DNA from: Oscillospiraceae bacterium
GTDB lineage: Bacteria; Bacillota; Clostridia; WRLR01
Assembly: GCA_009777515.1 (NCBI GenBank)
Contig: WRLR01000012.1
Location: 1-56,772, forward strand
DNA length: 56,772 nucleotides
Direction of reading: 5' to 3'
The position numbers and the translations under genes were made by a program. Under the pieces are notes generated by a model, which saw only the letters and a program-made list of their open reading frames with translations, was not told the origin of the DNA and did not search any database. Each line of letters begins with the position of its first letter. The first letter of the stretch is position 1. Shown one piece after another: positions 16,976 to 26,600 of the stretch.

Positions 16976-18733
16976 ATGAAGAGAAAACTATTTATCGCAG
17001 TCAGTCTATTGATGGCGCTGTCCATGCTCGCGGCGTGCGGCACGCAGGCGCCTCCCGCCACCACGGGGGCGCCCGCGACGACGGCGGCGCAGACAGCGGC
17101 AGCCGCCACGACGGCAGCCCAGGCGACGGAGGCGGCGGCGGCTGAAGCGGCTGCAGGGGCGGCGGAAGGTTCGAGCCAATATGACACATATGTGACCATA
17201 TCCACGAATATCACCGACGCCGACAAACAAGGCCAGGACGATCTCTATAAGTGGTTCACAGAAAAATTCAACATGGACTATGAGTTTATCCCAATGCAAT
17301 TTGGCGAGCGCCATGACAAAGCCAGGCTGTGGGTCGCATCCGGGGACCTGCCGGACCTGCTGTGGATGGACTTGAACGAGAACCTGTACGCCGAGTGGAC
17401 GCAGTGGGTGGACGAGGGGCATTTTAAGCCCTATCCCGAAGACATGAGCAGATGGCCCAATCTCCAAAATGTGTTTGACATGATGATCGGGCCGCAATTG
17501 ATGACCATCGACGGGCGGCTGTACGCGACAATCGCCAAGCAGGACCTGACCGAGTACGGCTACGGCGTCCCCATGATGTTCGCGTACCGCGCGGACTGGG
17601 CTGAAGCGGTAGGCATGCGCAAAGAAGACGACGTATACACTTGGGACGAATTTTGGTCAATGGTGGAGGAGTGCATCAAACAGGACCCGGGCGGGAACGG
17701 CGAGGGTAAGACATTCGGCGCCAGCGCTCCCCAATGGTATTTCCCCGATTGCTTTGGCATCTGGCAACTGCAGCACACGACATGGGGCACGGAGGAAACG
17801 TCTTTTGCCGCCATTGACGGCGAGTATGTATGGCTGCCGGCGACCGAGCCTTTTGTCCAAGGGCTGAAGATAGCGGTGGGGCTGATGGAGCGCGGCGTTA
17901 TTTGGCCGGACATCGTCGTGGACACGAACTCTTCGATGTATGCCGATATGTTCACGTCCGGGCAGCTTGTCACAATCAACGAGAACTTTGGCATAGGGCG
18001 CATCCGCGACTATCGCGACAAGCTCGTCGCCGCATTCCCCGACTTGGACCGCGAACTGTGCGTTCAAATCGCCAAAGTGTCGTCGCCTATAGACGACAAC
18101 GATTACTGGCAAAAAGAGTCGCCGTGCTACTGGTCGGGCCATTCCATGGCCGCGCGGGTCACGGACGAGCAGATGGAGCGCTATCTTGACATATGCGACT
18201 ATCTGACGTCGCAGGAAGGCGCCTATGTCTCAAAGTATGGCATCCTAGACAAAGATTATTCCATCAACGCGGACGGCACCATTAATTTGCTGTGGGAGAA
18301 AAACGAGCTGGGCAACTATGTCGATCCATATCCCCCAAGCAGCCGCGGATATTTGGGGCGCATATTGCTTGGCGGCGGGTACTCTGACTTGAACAACCCC
18401 AGGTACCTGCCGGAAGACATAGCGGAGTACCAGTGGTCGCAGGATTGGGACAACGACAACGCGACGCGGCGCCACCTCGACTACAACCTGTTCTACACGC
18501 CCACGCCCAACCGGTTAAGGTACGGCATCTTTATCGAGGAGGTCAAGGCCAAGGCCATAGAAATGATGGCCACGGCAAACTCTGATAATATAGAGCAGTT
18601 GTGGCGCGAATGGGCCGATGGGATGCTGCCGAGAGTCCAGCCCGTGCTCGACGATTTGAACGATCCGGAAATCATGCCATATGTCTCGACCGACTCATAC
18701 GACGACATGCTGGCCTATATGTCCAGCCGCTAA
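16976..18733 (+). CDS. Extracellular solute-binding lipoprotein, LplA type (cassette 3)
   Basis: A 585-residue binding lipoprotein with lipobox MLAAC (C21) and an Ala/Thr-rich tether to about residue 62. The fold begins VTISTNITDADKQGQDDLYK. It is the paralogue of 10642-12399 with the same length. Aromatic positions in the presumed binding region are partly kept (PQWYFPDCFGIWQ). GGAGGG precedes ATG 16976. Cassette 3 has no dehydrogenase after the binding protein, unlike cassette 2; a terminator follows about 84 bases downstream. Confidence 0.92.
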   Translation: MKRKLFIAVSLLMALSMLAACGTQAPPATTGAPATTAAQTAAAATTAAQATEAAAAEAAAGAAEGSSQYDTYVTISTNITDADKQGQDDLYKWFTEKFNMDYEFIPMQFGERHDKARLWVASGDLPDLLWMDLNENLYAEWTQWVDEGHFKPYPEDMSRWPNLQNVFDMMIGPQLMTIDGRLYATIAKQDLTEYGYGVPMMFAYRADWAEAVGMRKEDDVYTWDEFWSMVEECIKQDPGGNGEGKTFGASAPQWYFPDCFGIWQLQHTTWGTEETSFAAIDGEYVWLPATEPFVQGLKIAVGLMERGVIWPDIVVDTNSSMYADMFTSGQLVTINENFGIGRIRDYRDKLVAAFPDLDRELCVQIAKVSSPIDDNDYWQKESPCYWSGHSMAARVTDEQMERYLDICDYLTSQEGAYVSKYGILDKDYSINADGTINLLWEKNELGNYVDPYPPSSRGYLGRILLGGGYSDLNNPRYLPEDIAEYQWSQDWDNDNATRRHLDYNLFYTPTPNRLRYGIFIEEVKAKAIEMMATANSDNIEQLWREWADGMLPRVQPVLDDLNDPEIMPYVSTDSYDDMLAYMSSR

Positions 18734-18816
18734 AGAATCGGTTAGCACAACAGGACTGACGCGTCTTTGCTACTGCTAGTGCATCGGAATTGACGCGTCT
18801 CGATTGATATGATATT

Positions 18817-18853
18817 AAACTGCGTCTGGGCATCGCCCCCGGCGCAGTTTTTT
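18817..18853 (+). terminator. Intrinsic terminator after cassette 3
   Basis: AAACTGCG pairs with CGCAGTTT around a GC-rich loop and runs into TTTTTT. It closes the cassette 3 transcript. Confidence 0.75.
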
Positions 18854-18931
18854 ATCGCATGATTTGCTGAACTGGTCGGGCGGCTCATTAAATGCCAGAT
18901 AGTTATTTTTTACTCCTAGCTCTCGAAGCAT

Positions 18932-19087
18932 CGTCATTGCGGGCTTGATCCGCAATCTCGTGTCGATTGCGGGAAGATTGCGGCTCGAAGCGCGTTTCGC
19001 GGGCCGCAATGACGGGGTATTCCAATGGGGGAACAGTCATCACGACTGTGCCAGCCACCAAAATGGCACGAATCTTGAGTCGTGATG
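18932..19087. repeat. Nested inverted-repeat element
   Basis: CGTCATTGCGG (18932-18942) is inverted at 19004-19014, enclosing several ATTGCGG copies. Directly after it, CATCACGACT (19038-19047) is inverted at 19078-19087, with an inner GTGCCA/TGGCAC stem. The segment GATTGCGGCTC(G/A)AAGCGCG here recurs near 33588, so it is a dispersed repeat. The rest of 18860-19301 holds no gene I can support. Confidence 0.65.
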
Positions 19088-19301
19088 ATTGTCGCGACGC
19101 AAAGCGGTGCGCGCCCGCATCGCGGGCGTTAGGCGAGGGAAATCGCATTTTCCGAGCCGACAGATTCGTATTAGTAACGACAGATACGACACAGATACAA
19201 CACAGATACAACACAACAATCGGATTGGTTCACTTGGGATGGTTGATGGTTCGATGGTTCACTGAGCATTTACAAACTATGCGTTTATAATATATACTGT
19301 T

Positions 19302-19838
19302 GTGAAACTCTTTTGGCGGCTTATGCGTAAGGCACGGTTGATGATGGGCGATTTTTTGGCATTTTTACAGGTTCTTGGATATTGGGGCGTGTTTTTCGGT
19401 TCGGCGATACCGCTGACGGAGCAGCGCGCCGCGATACCGCTGGGCATTTGGGCGATGGGGCTGCCTCCCCTGCCCGTCATGGTAGTCAGCCTGCTGGGCA
19501 GCATGCTGCCGACGCCGTTCGTGCTGCTGTTTTTTAAAGCCATCATCAATTTTTTGGAGCGCTTCCCCAGGCTCGACTTTTTTACGAACTTTGTCAACCG
19601 CAAGGTGCGCGCCGGTTCGGAAAAGGTCGTGCGTTACAAAGAAATCGGCCTGATAATATTCGTCGCCATTCCTCTCCCCATGACAGGCCTGTGGACCGGG
19701 AGTGCGATAGCTGCGTTTTTAGGCTTCGATCTAAAAAAGTCGTTGCTGTGCGTGTTCCTCGGCGGGCTGATATCGGCTATAGCAATAACTGCAGCCTCGG
19801 TATTTTTCCCGTCCCTCTTTGGCTATCGAACAGCCTGA
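19302..19838 (+). CDS. Small multidrug export protein family membrane protein (COG2426-like)
   Basis: A 178-residue membrane protein with about four hydrophobic segments. The motif SAIPLTEQRAAIPLGIWAMG near residue 40 and IPLPMTGLWTGSAIAAFLGF near residue 130 are typical of the family named small multidrug export proteins, whose function is little tested. GTG at 19302 is used; ATG at 19323 is an alternative, and no clear ribosome site favours either. A TATAAT at 19286-19291 lies too close for a normal leader, so a near-leaderless transcript is possible. Confidence 0.72.
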   Translation: MKLFWRLMRKARLMMGDFLAFLQVLGYWGVFFGSAIPLTEQRAAIPLGIWAMGLPPLPVMVVSLLGSMLPTPFVLLFFKAIINFLERFPRLDFFTNFVNRKVRAGSEKVVRYKEIGLIIFVAIPLPMTGLWTGSAIAAFLGFDLKKSLLCVFLGGLISAIAITAASVFFPSLFGYRTA

Positions 19839-19918
19839 CTGACGGATGCGCCGATCCGCCGAACCAGTCGGCGCCGCATTGCCGCACGAAAGATTCCAAT
19901 ATATACATCATATACAAC

Positions 19919-19980
19919 TAAAACACTATTACAAACACTATTACAAATACTATTACAAATACTGTTACAAATACTGTTAT
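19919..19980. repeat. 12-bp tandem repeat AAACACTATTAC
   Basis: Five copies of a 12-base unit (AAACACTATTAC drifting to AAATACTGTTAC) end about 17 bases before the DUF362 start codon, so they overlap the likely leader. Confidence 0.8.
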
Positions 19981-19997
19981 TTGAAAGGATTAGCTAA

Positions 19998-21083
19998 ATG
20001 AAGCCAGATGTATTGTTCGCACCCATGGATTTCGCGGAATATGACGCGGAGCAGACGCTGCCCGCACGTTTCTCGCGGCTTATCGATCGAAGCGGCCTTG
20101 TTGATATGGTCAAAGGCAAAACGGCTGTTATCAAAATGCATGTGGGGCGGGAGGTCGGGTTCACGACCATCCACACGCTGTTTGTCAAAATCCTCGTAGA
20201 CAAGCTAAAAGCAGGGGCGCCCAAGCATCTCTACATCGCCGACCAGGATGTCGCGAGCGCGCGCGAGCGTGGCTACACGGAAGAGTACCTGGGCGTCCCG
20301 ATCCTGGACGCCTGCGGCCTTTTATCGAAATATTATTACGAAAAGCATGTCGATTATGAGACATTTACCAATGTGGACGTCGCGGGCTATATATATGACG
20401 CGGATGTTTTCATCGATCTGTCGCATGTAAAGGGGCATGGCTGCTGTGGCCTGGGCGGCGCCGTGAAGAACATCGCCATGGGCTGCGTCACCCACCGCAC
20501 AAGGCAGCAGATACACAGGTTGCAAGGGGGCATTTCCTGGGATGAATCGAAGTGCACGCATTGCGAGCAATGCATAGCGAGCTGCAACCACGACGCCAAC
20601 GAGTTCGACGAGAATGGCAAGTATAGCTTTGACTTCCACCACTGCACGTTCTGCCAGCACTGCGTCAAGGTCTGCCCTACCGGTGCGATTAGCCTGGAAG
20701 AGGACCATTACAAAAAGTTCCAGGTCGGGATGGCCCTGTGTACGCAGTCGGTGCTGGAGGAGTTTGAGCCTGGGTCTTCATATTACATCAACTTCCTGAC
20801 GAACATAACAGCCGTATGTGACTGCTGGGGCATGTCCACGCCGTCGCTGGTGCCTGACATAGGCATAATGGCCTCTTCGGACATAGTCGCCGTCGAGCGC
20901 GCGTCGCTGGACGCCATAAAATTCGAGAACCTGATTGCGCAGGGCGTCCCCTCGGGGGCGGAGCTTGGCGAATCGGGCCATCTGTTCGAGCGCCTGCATG
21001 GTAAAAATCCGTACGTCCAACTGGAGGAATTGGAAAGGCTGGGCCTGGGCACACAGGAATACGGCATCACGGAAGTGCGGTAG
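19998..21083 (+). CDS. DUF362 protein with two [4Fe-4S] ferredoxin motifs
   Basis: A 361-residue protein. The DUF362 region covers about residues 1-170 and 230-330. Between its halves lie two ferredoxin-type clusters, with C186, C189, C192, C196 and C216, C219, C222, C226. The cysteine-rich GHGCCGLGGAVKN near residue 150 is also typical. DUF362 proteins are cytoplasmic Fe-S proteins of uncertain role. GAAAGGA precedes the ATG. The HMGL-like enzyme follows after 75 bases on the same strand, so the two may be one unit, with the Fe-S protein moving electrons for it or acting on the same intermediate. Confidence 0.85.
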   Translation: MKPDVLFAPMDFAEYDAEQTLPARFSRLIDRSGLVDMVKGKTAVIKMHVGREVGFTTIHTLFVKILVDKLKAGAPKHLYIADQDVASARERGYTEEYLGVPILDACGLLSKYYYEKHVDYETFTNVDVAGYIYDADVFIDLSHVKGHGCCGLGGAVKNIAMGCVTHRTRQQIHRLQGGISWDESKCTHCEQCIASCNHDANEFDENGKYSFDFHHCTFCQHCVKVCPTGAISLEEDHYKKFQVGMALCTQSVLEEFEPGSSYYINFLTNITAVCDCWGMSTPSLVPDIGIMASSDIVAVERASLDAIKFENLIAQGVPSGAELGESGHLFERLHGKNPYVQLEELERLGLGTQEYGITEVR

Positions 21084-21158
21084 GGGCAGGTAGGGGGCAA
21101 GGTAGGCCGATGCGATCGGCGGAGGTCGGAAATTAATGTATTGAGAGGGGGCAACATC

Positions 21159-22511
21159 ATGATTTACTTTGACAAGAACCGCAAAATGTTGATGGAGTCG
21201 GAATACAGGTACAATCTGCAGGACGTTGAAGAAGCGCATCTTTACAGGGAGATGTTCCCGTATGTGGAAATCCCAAAATGCACATTTAACCAACGCGTCA
21301 ACCCCATCGATCCGCCGGAGGAAATGTGGATAACCGACACGACCTTCCGGGACGGGCAGCAGAGCCGCGCGCCGTATACCCCCAATCAAGTTGTCGACTT
21401 ATATAAGTTACTGCACAGACTCGGCGGCCCTAATGGAAAGATACGCCAATCGGAGTTCTTCCTGTACAGCGATCGCGACTTGGAAGCCATGCACAAGTGC
21501 CAGGACTTGGGCTACGCGTACCCGGAAATTACCGGGTGGATCCGCGCCCACCGGAAAGATTTCGAGCTGGCAAAGAGCCTCGGGCTGAAGGAATGCGGCA
21601 TTTTGGTGAGCAGTTCGGACTACCATATCTTCAATAAATTGAAGAAAACGCGCAAACAAGCCATGGATGACTATCTGGCCATTGTCCGCGAAGCTATCGC
21701 CGTCGGGATCAAGCCACGGTGCCATTTCGAGGACATCACGCGCGCCGATTTCTACGGGTTCGTCGTGCCTTTTGCGAACGAGCTGTATAACATATCAAAA
21801 GAGAGCGGCGTCCCGCTGAAGATCCGCGCGTGCGACACGCTGGGCTATGGCATTCCCTATTCCGGCGCGTCGCTGCCGCGCTCGATCCCAGGGATCATAT
21901 ACGGGCTGCGCATATACGCGGGCTTCCCGTCCGAGCAACTGGAGTGGCATGGGCACAACGATTTTTACAAAGCCGTCGTCAACGCCGCCACCGCCTGGCT
22001 GTACGGCGCGTCCAGCGTGAATTGCTCGCTGCTGGGCATTGGCGAGCGTACCGGTAACACGCCGCTGGAGGCGATGGTGATAGAGTACGCGCAACTGCGC
22101 GGCACGCTCGACGGCATGGACACGACGGTCATTCGGGACATCGCGGAATACTATGAACGCGAGCTGAAATACGAAATCCCGCCCAAGACGCCGTACGTCG
22201 GCGCCGAGTTCAACACCACGCAGGCGGGGATCCACGCGGACGGGCTTTTAAAAGACGAGGAGATATACAATATTTTCGACACTGAAAAATTGTTGAAAAG
22301 CCCGCCAGGCATTACAATCACGGCGACCTCCGGGGCGGCCGGGATAGCGATGTGGGCCGGGCAGAACCTGTATATCGGGGAAAAGCTGTCTAAGGATGAC
22401 CCGCGCGTATTGAAACTGAACGACTGGGTCAAAAAACAGTACGACCAGGGCCGCGTCACCGTCATCGGTACCAAGGAGCTGATCGACGCGGCGGCGGAAC
22501 TGGGCATTTAA
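21159..22511 (+). CDS. HMGL-like acyltransferase (isopropylmalate/homocitrate synthase family)
   Basis: A 450-residue TIM-barrel protein of the DRE family. The catalytic signature is TDTTFRDGQQ (residues 59-68), with D60, R64 and D65 as the conserved metal and substrate residues. The HGH pair appears in LEWHGHNDFYKAV, and GIHADGLLKDEEIY matches the synthase C-terminal region. Synthases of this family join acetyl-CoA to a 2-oxo acid; lyases cleave 3-hydroxyacyl-CoA. The long divergent N-terminus (about 55 residues before the signature) marks a subfamily that I cannot assign. ATG 21159 is preceded by GAGAGGGGGC. The C-terminal codons are copied downstream as a tandem array. Confidence 0.8.
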   Translation: MIYFDKNRKMLMESEYRYNLQDVEEAHLYREMFPYVEIPKCTFNQRVNPIDPPEEMWITDTTFRDGQQSRAPYTPNQVVDLYKLLHRLGGPNGKIRQSEFFLYSDRDLEAMHKCQDLGYAYPEITGWIRAHRKDFELAKSLGLKECGILVSSSDYHIFNKLKKTRKQAMDDYLAIVREAIAVGIKPRCHFEDITRADFYGFVVPFANELYNISKESGVPLKIRACDTLGYGIPYSGASLPRSIPGIIYGLRIYAGFPSEQLEWHGHNDFYKAVVNAATAWLYGASSVNCSLLGIGERTGNTPLEAMVIEYAQLRGTLDGMDTTVIRDIAEYYERELKYEIPPKTPYVGAEFNTTQAGIHADGLLKDEEIYNIFDTEKLLKSPPGITITATSGAAGIAMWAGQNLYIGEKLSKDDPRVLKLNDWVKKQYDQGRVTVIGTKELIDAAAELGI

Positions 22512-22706
22512 GCGGTGCGGCGGGCGCGGCGGCGAAGCAAGCATTTTGGTGGCGGGCGAAGCGGCAGAGCTGAACATCTGAGCGGCGGGCGTGGCGGAAC
22601 TGGGCATTTTAGCGGCTGGCGCGGCGGCAGAGCTGGGCATTTTAGCGGCTGGCGCGGCGGCAGAACTAGGCATCTGAGCTGCGGGCGTGGCGGAGCTGGA
22701 CATTTA
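22486..22706. repeat. About 33-bp tandem array derived from the gene's own C-terminal codons
   Basis: The gene ends GCGGCGGAACTGGGCATTTAA (Ala-Ala-Glu-Leu-Gly-Ile-stop). Downstream come six more copies of about 30-33 bases, each with GCGGC(A)GA(A/G)CTGGGCATTT or CATCTGA, several keeping the stop codon. The array has no independent gene. It shows duplication of a coding 3' end, stop included, with later drift. The stretch 22707-22850 holds nothing else I recognise. Confidence 0.85.
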
Positions 22707-22850
22707 ATATATTATTAAGCGGGCGCGGCGCACTGGCGCGATATGATGCGGCGAAAGCCGCGCCCTGCATATGCTAGCGCTGGCGCCGCAACGCTGCCTT
22801 CCATTACAATCCGGGACGCCGCGCCTCCTTATAGCCTTCTTATATGGATA

Positions 22851-23189
22851 TTAATTATCCGCTTTCCACCAAAACGCGGCCCATAAAAAATCACCTTGCT
22901 CCTGCGCTATCATGGAGTGCGACGCATCCGGCGGGATGTTGATGACATCGCCGTTGGCGACCTCCTGCCTTTCATCGTCAATCATTACATAGCCCTTCCC
23001 GCTTATGACAATATAGACCTCAGGCGTCGGGTGCGCGTGCGGTTCCATCATATTGCCATTTTCCAAATAACCGTAGGCGTGGCTGAATGGCGCCTTGACC
23101 CCTTCGGGCAGCACAGGCATCGCAAGGATCGTATTCGCGTGCGCGCTTTCTGCCTTTTCCTTTGTAAATCTGCTAATCTGTATACCCAT
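22851..23189 (-). CDS. Small cupin-domain protein
   Basis: A 112-residue single-domain cupin. Motif 1 is MEPHAHPTPEVYIVISGKGY, with histidines and glutamate placed for metal binding. Motif 2 is GDVINIPPDASHSM. Such proteins bind a metal and act as isomerases, dioxygenases or sensors; this one has no fused domain that would narrow the role. The start at 23189 has GGGGGA about 10 bases upstream; in-frame codons up to 23267 have no ribosome site. It is divergent from the large glycosyltransferase gene. Confidence 0.82.
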   Translation of the reverse strand: MGIQISRFTKEKAESAHANTILAMPVLPEGVKAPFSHAYGYLENGNMMEPHAHPTPEVYIVISGKGYVMIDDERQEVANGDVINIPPDASHSMIAQEQGDFLWAAFWWKADN

Positions 23190-23301
23190 TTTCCGCAATC
23201 CCCCATTTTTAAATGTAATCATAAAATATATTATACCAGTATCGGGGCGTTGTTGGTGAATCTCCACAAATATAGCAAATAATAAACAAATGCCGCGTAA
23301 A

Positions 23302-23330
23302 TTGATTTATAAACCGTATCTGTATATAAT
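23302..23330 (+). promoter_or_regulatory. Promoter of the glycosyltransferase fusion gene
   Basis: TTGATT at 23302-23307 and TATAAT at 23325-23330 are exactly 17 bases apart. Transcription would start near 23337, immediately before the GC-rich repeat array, which would then form the leader RNA. Confidence 0.6.
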
Positions 23331-23340
23331 TGATAAATCC

Positions 23341-23585
23341 GAAGGTTCAATGCGCGGGCGCGGGGGTTGTAGGGCGCGCGTTGGCGCGGGAGTTGTGGTA
23401 CGCGCGTTGGCGCGGGGGTTGTAGGGCGCGCGTTGGCGCGGGGGTTGTGGGTACGCGCGTTGGCGCGGGGGTTGTGGGTACGCGCGTTGGTGCGGTGGTT
23501 GTGGTACGCGTGTTGGCGCGGGGGTTGTAGGGCGCGATGTCCTCATCGCGCCGCAGGGTGTGGGTACGCGCGTTGGCGCGGTACC
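23341..23585. repeat. 27-bp GC-rich tandem repeat in the leader of the glycosyltransferase gene
   Basis: About eight copies of a unit close to GTTGTGGGTACGCGCGTTGG plus CGCGGGG run from about 23345 to 23580. Copies vary between GTAGGGCGCGCG and GTGGGTACGCGC. One copy contains a hairpin (GCGCGATG/CATCGCGC near 23540). Spacer-like unique segments are absent, so this is not a CRISPR array. Confidence 0.8.
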
Positions 23586-23680
23586 TTGAGGAAGCCGATG
23601 GCACAAAGTACGCCGAAAGCGCAACCCGCCCCATTGGACGTATTTAATGCATATACAAAAAACGATCAAGGCGTTTTATA

Positions 23681-26600
23681 ATGAGTGAATCCGATATCAA
23701 CAGGCTGTTCATCATAATAGTTATCTACACAATCGTTGTTTTCGCATTGCTGTACAAGCGCGTCAGGGCATTGGACCGACAGGCCGCAACCGGCGCTGCG
23801 GGTTCTGTGGGGGCTGCGGGGCCTTCGGTCGCTGCAGGTTCTGCGAGAGCCGAAGCCGATGGCAACGCTGGAGGCGCCGGTGCTGGAAGCGCCGACGCTG
23901 GCGCCAATTACACCGACGCCGGCTACATCGGCGCCGATATATGGAAGCGCCGGTTTTATATAATGGCCGCTGCCGCTTTACTGATAAGAATCTTTTTCGC
24001 GGGCGCCATCGAAGGCTTCCCTTCCGATATCTCCTGTTTCAAAAGCTGGTCGGAAGCTGCGGCACACAACTTCATCACTTTATATGACAAAAACAGCGGC
24101 TGGTTTATCGACTATCCCCCGGGATATATGTATATATTATTAATTCTCGGCAAAATCCGAAACCTTTTGCGCATCCCACTCGACAGCACCGCATATATAA
24201 CATTGCTAAAACTGCCGTCAATAATAGCCGATATCGCATGCGGTGCGATCATATATCATCTGACGGGACGGGCCGAGTTACACAGTATAGGCGGCAAGGT
24301 ATATAGGTACATCAGAAAATTCATCCCGCGTAACATCATAAAAAATAAACAGCCAGGCAATGCCCAGCAAAACAATGCCCAGCAAAGCAATGCCCAGCCA
24401 GGCTATGTCCGGCCTAACAATGCACATAGCGCCAAAACGCGGATCGGCGCGACTAGCAAAAACGATTCCGCATCTGTAAACAAAGCGTCCACATCAATGA
24501 ATAAAGCGCCTGCTGCCTCAGCCACTGCAACATCACGTGCATCCGCGTTCGCACCTGCCGCACCTGCCGCACCTGCCGCCCTTGCCACTCCTGCAGTTTC
24601 GGCTTTTTCCGAACGCGCGAGGCTGTTGACGGCGGCATTTTATTTCTTTAACCCTGTAGTGTTTTTTGTTTCGACGATATGGGGGCAGGTCGACTCAATC
24701 CTGTCGCTCATGATTTTATTGGCGATCTTGGCATATCTGGGCGACCATTACTACGCGTCCGGTATTTTTTACGCGTTCGCGGTGCTGATCAAGCCACAGG
24801 GCATCATATTCATACCCGTGGCATTTTTCATGCTCCTACACAAATTTATCATTGACAAGGATATCCGCCCCGCCCTAAAGATGCTGGCATCGGCGCTGGC
24901 TACATGCGTCATTATGATTTTACCGTTTTCGCTGCGGCACGGCCCTATGTGGATAATCGACCTATACACGGACACATTGTCCGGATACACGCTGGCGACG
25001 ATGAACGCGTTTAATTTCTATGCGCTTATCGGGGGCAACTGGATCGACGATTCCAATACACTTTTTGTCTTTTCATATGCGACATGGGGCATGATCGCCA
25101 TTTTCATTTTCACGCTACTGACAGGCCTTTTTGTCTTTTGCGCGAGGGAACAGCGCGGCGTCAGCCGTGGGTACGCCCTGCTGGCGGGCTCGGCGATATT
25201 GATATTTGGCATCGTCACTTTCGGCCACAGAATGCACGAGCGGTATTTTTTCCCATCCCTGCCCCTTCTGCTCGCAGCTTATATATTCAACGTAAAAGAC
25301 CATGTACTTTTCGCAGGCGGCGTGCCTGTGCGCAAACGAAGCCCATTGCTTGCGCTGTACGCTTTTATAACACTGTCAGGCTATCTAAATACGATAATAG
25401 TGTTCTCCGCTTTCTATGTCTTTGCAAGCTCCACTTTTTACGGGAACAACTGGATATATATAATATCCGCGATGAATGTGTTTGCGGCGATATCCATTTG
25501 GTTCTTCGCATTTAGGGGCATCCAAATACGGGGACTGCCCGGGAGGCTTTCGAAGAGTATCAAGGCTGCGGCTGCGGCTGCGGGCGCCAACATTAAACGC
25601 AGCGCGGTGAGCGTCTTTGTATTAGGTCTGCTGCTGTCCGCCCTGCTTGCGCCGCCGGCGACGGCGCGCGCGATGGAAGGGGGCGCTGCGGCTGTCGGCG
25701 ATGGGCAGCAGATCGCACTAGTCAACCCCGGGTTCGAAGAAGGCGAAGAGACAGACGTTACCGAGAGCGGCTCCCCAGGCTGGGGGGTATATGACTACCG
25801 CACGCAGCAAGCGGGCGAGCCCGGAATCTCGCGAATCACTATCGACGCGGATGTGTTTCATTCCGGCTCGGCTTCCGTGCGCATCGATAGCCGATCAATC
25901 AACGACGTCAGGCTGTTTCAAACGGTCAGCGCCGACCCTGACAGCGTATATAAAATATCCTGCTGGATCAAAACTGAGTCGATCGGCGATACGGGCCTCG
26001 GCGCAGCCGTCTCCGTGCTGGGCACCCATGCCGTGACCGAGGGCTTAAAAGGCAGCAATGGGGATTTTCAACTGGTCGAACTGTATGGGCGCACGGGACG
26101 CGATCAGACGGAAATATGGGTGGCTGTCGGCCTTGGGGGCTATTCAAGCGAGAGCTTAGGCGTAGCATGGTTCGACGATGTCACTTTGGAAAAATTGGAC
26201 TATGCGCCGGAGGGGGCCTACCTGCATTTGTTCTACTATGAAGAGCAGGCGGTGGAAGCCGAGGTAGCAGAGGCCCGCCCATATGGCACGCCGATCGGGG
26301 CGAGAATCATTATCATGCTCGTCATATTGATGCTGCTGTCCGTTATAGTATTGATCTCGTTGAATATCAGGTACCGGGAGCCGCCGGAGCAGGGCCCGGG
26401 GCAGGGGCCGGAGCAGGGCCCTGGGCCGGGACAGGGGCAGGGGCAGGGGCAGGGGCAGGGGCAGGGGCCAGGGGATACGCCGGGAAATTCGCCGGGGGAT
26501 GGCCCGAGAGCGGGCCAAAAGGCGGGGCAGCGACAAACACAGCAGCGACGGCAACAACAAAAACAGCAGGCACAGCAACAGCAGGCACAGCAACGGCAGC

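Noticed and set aside
22515-22718. Open frames across the HMGL-gene 3' repeat array
   Set aside because: They are by-products of a 33-base unit divisible by three; no ribosome site or known family.
23330-23681. CRISPR-like appearance of the GC-rich repeat array, and frames in it
   Set aside because: Units are directly adjacent, with no unique spacers and no cas genes; frames are repeat by-products.
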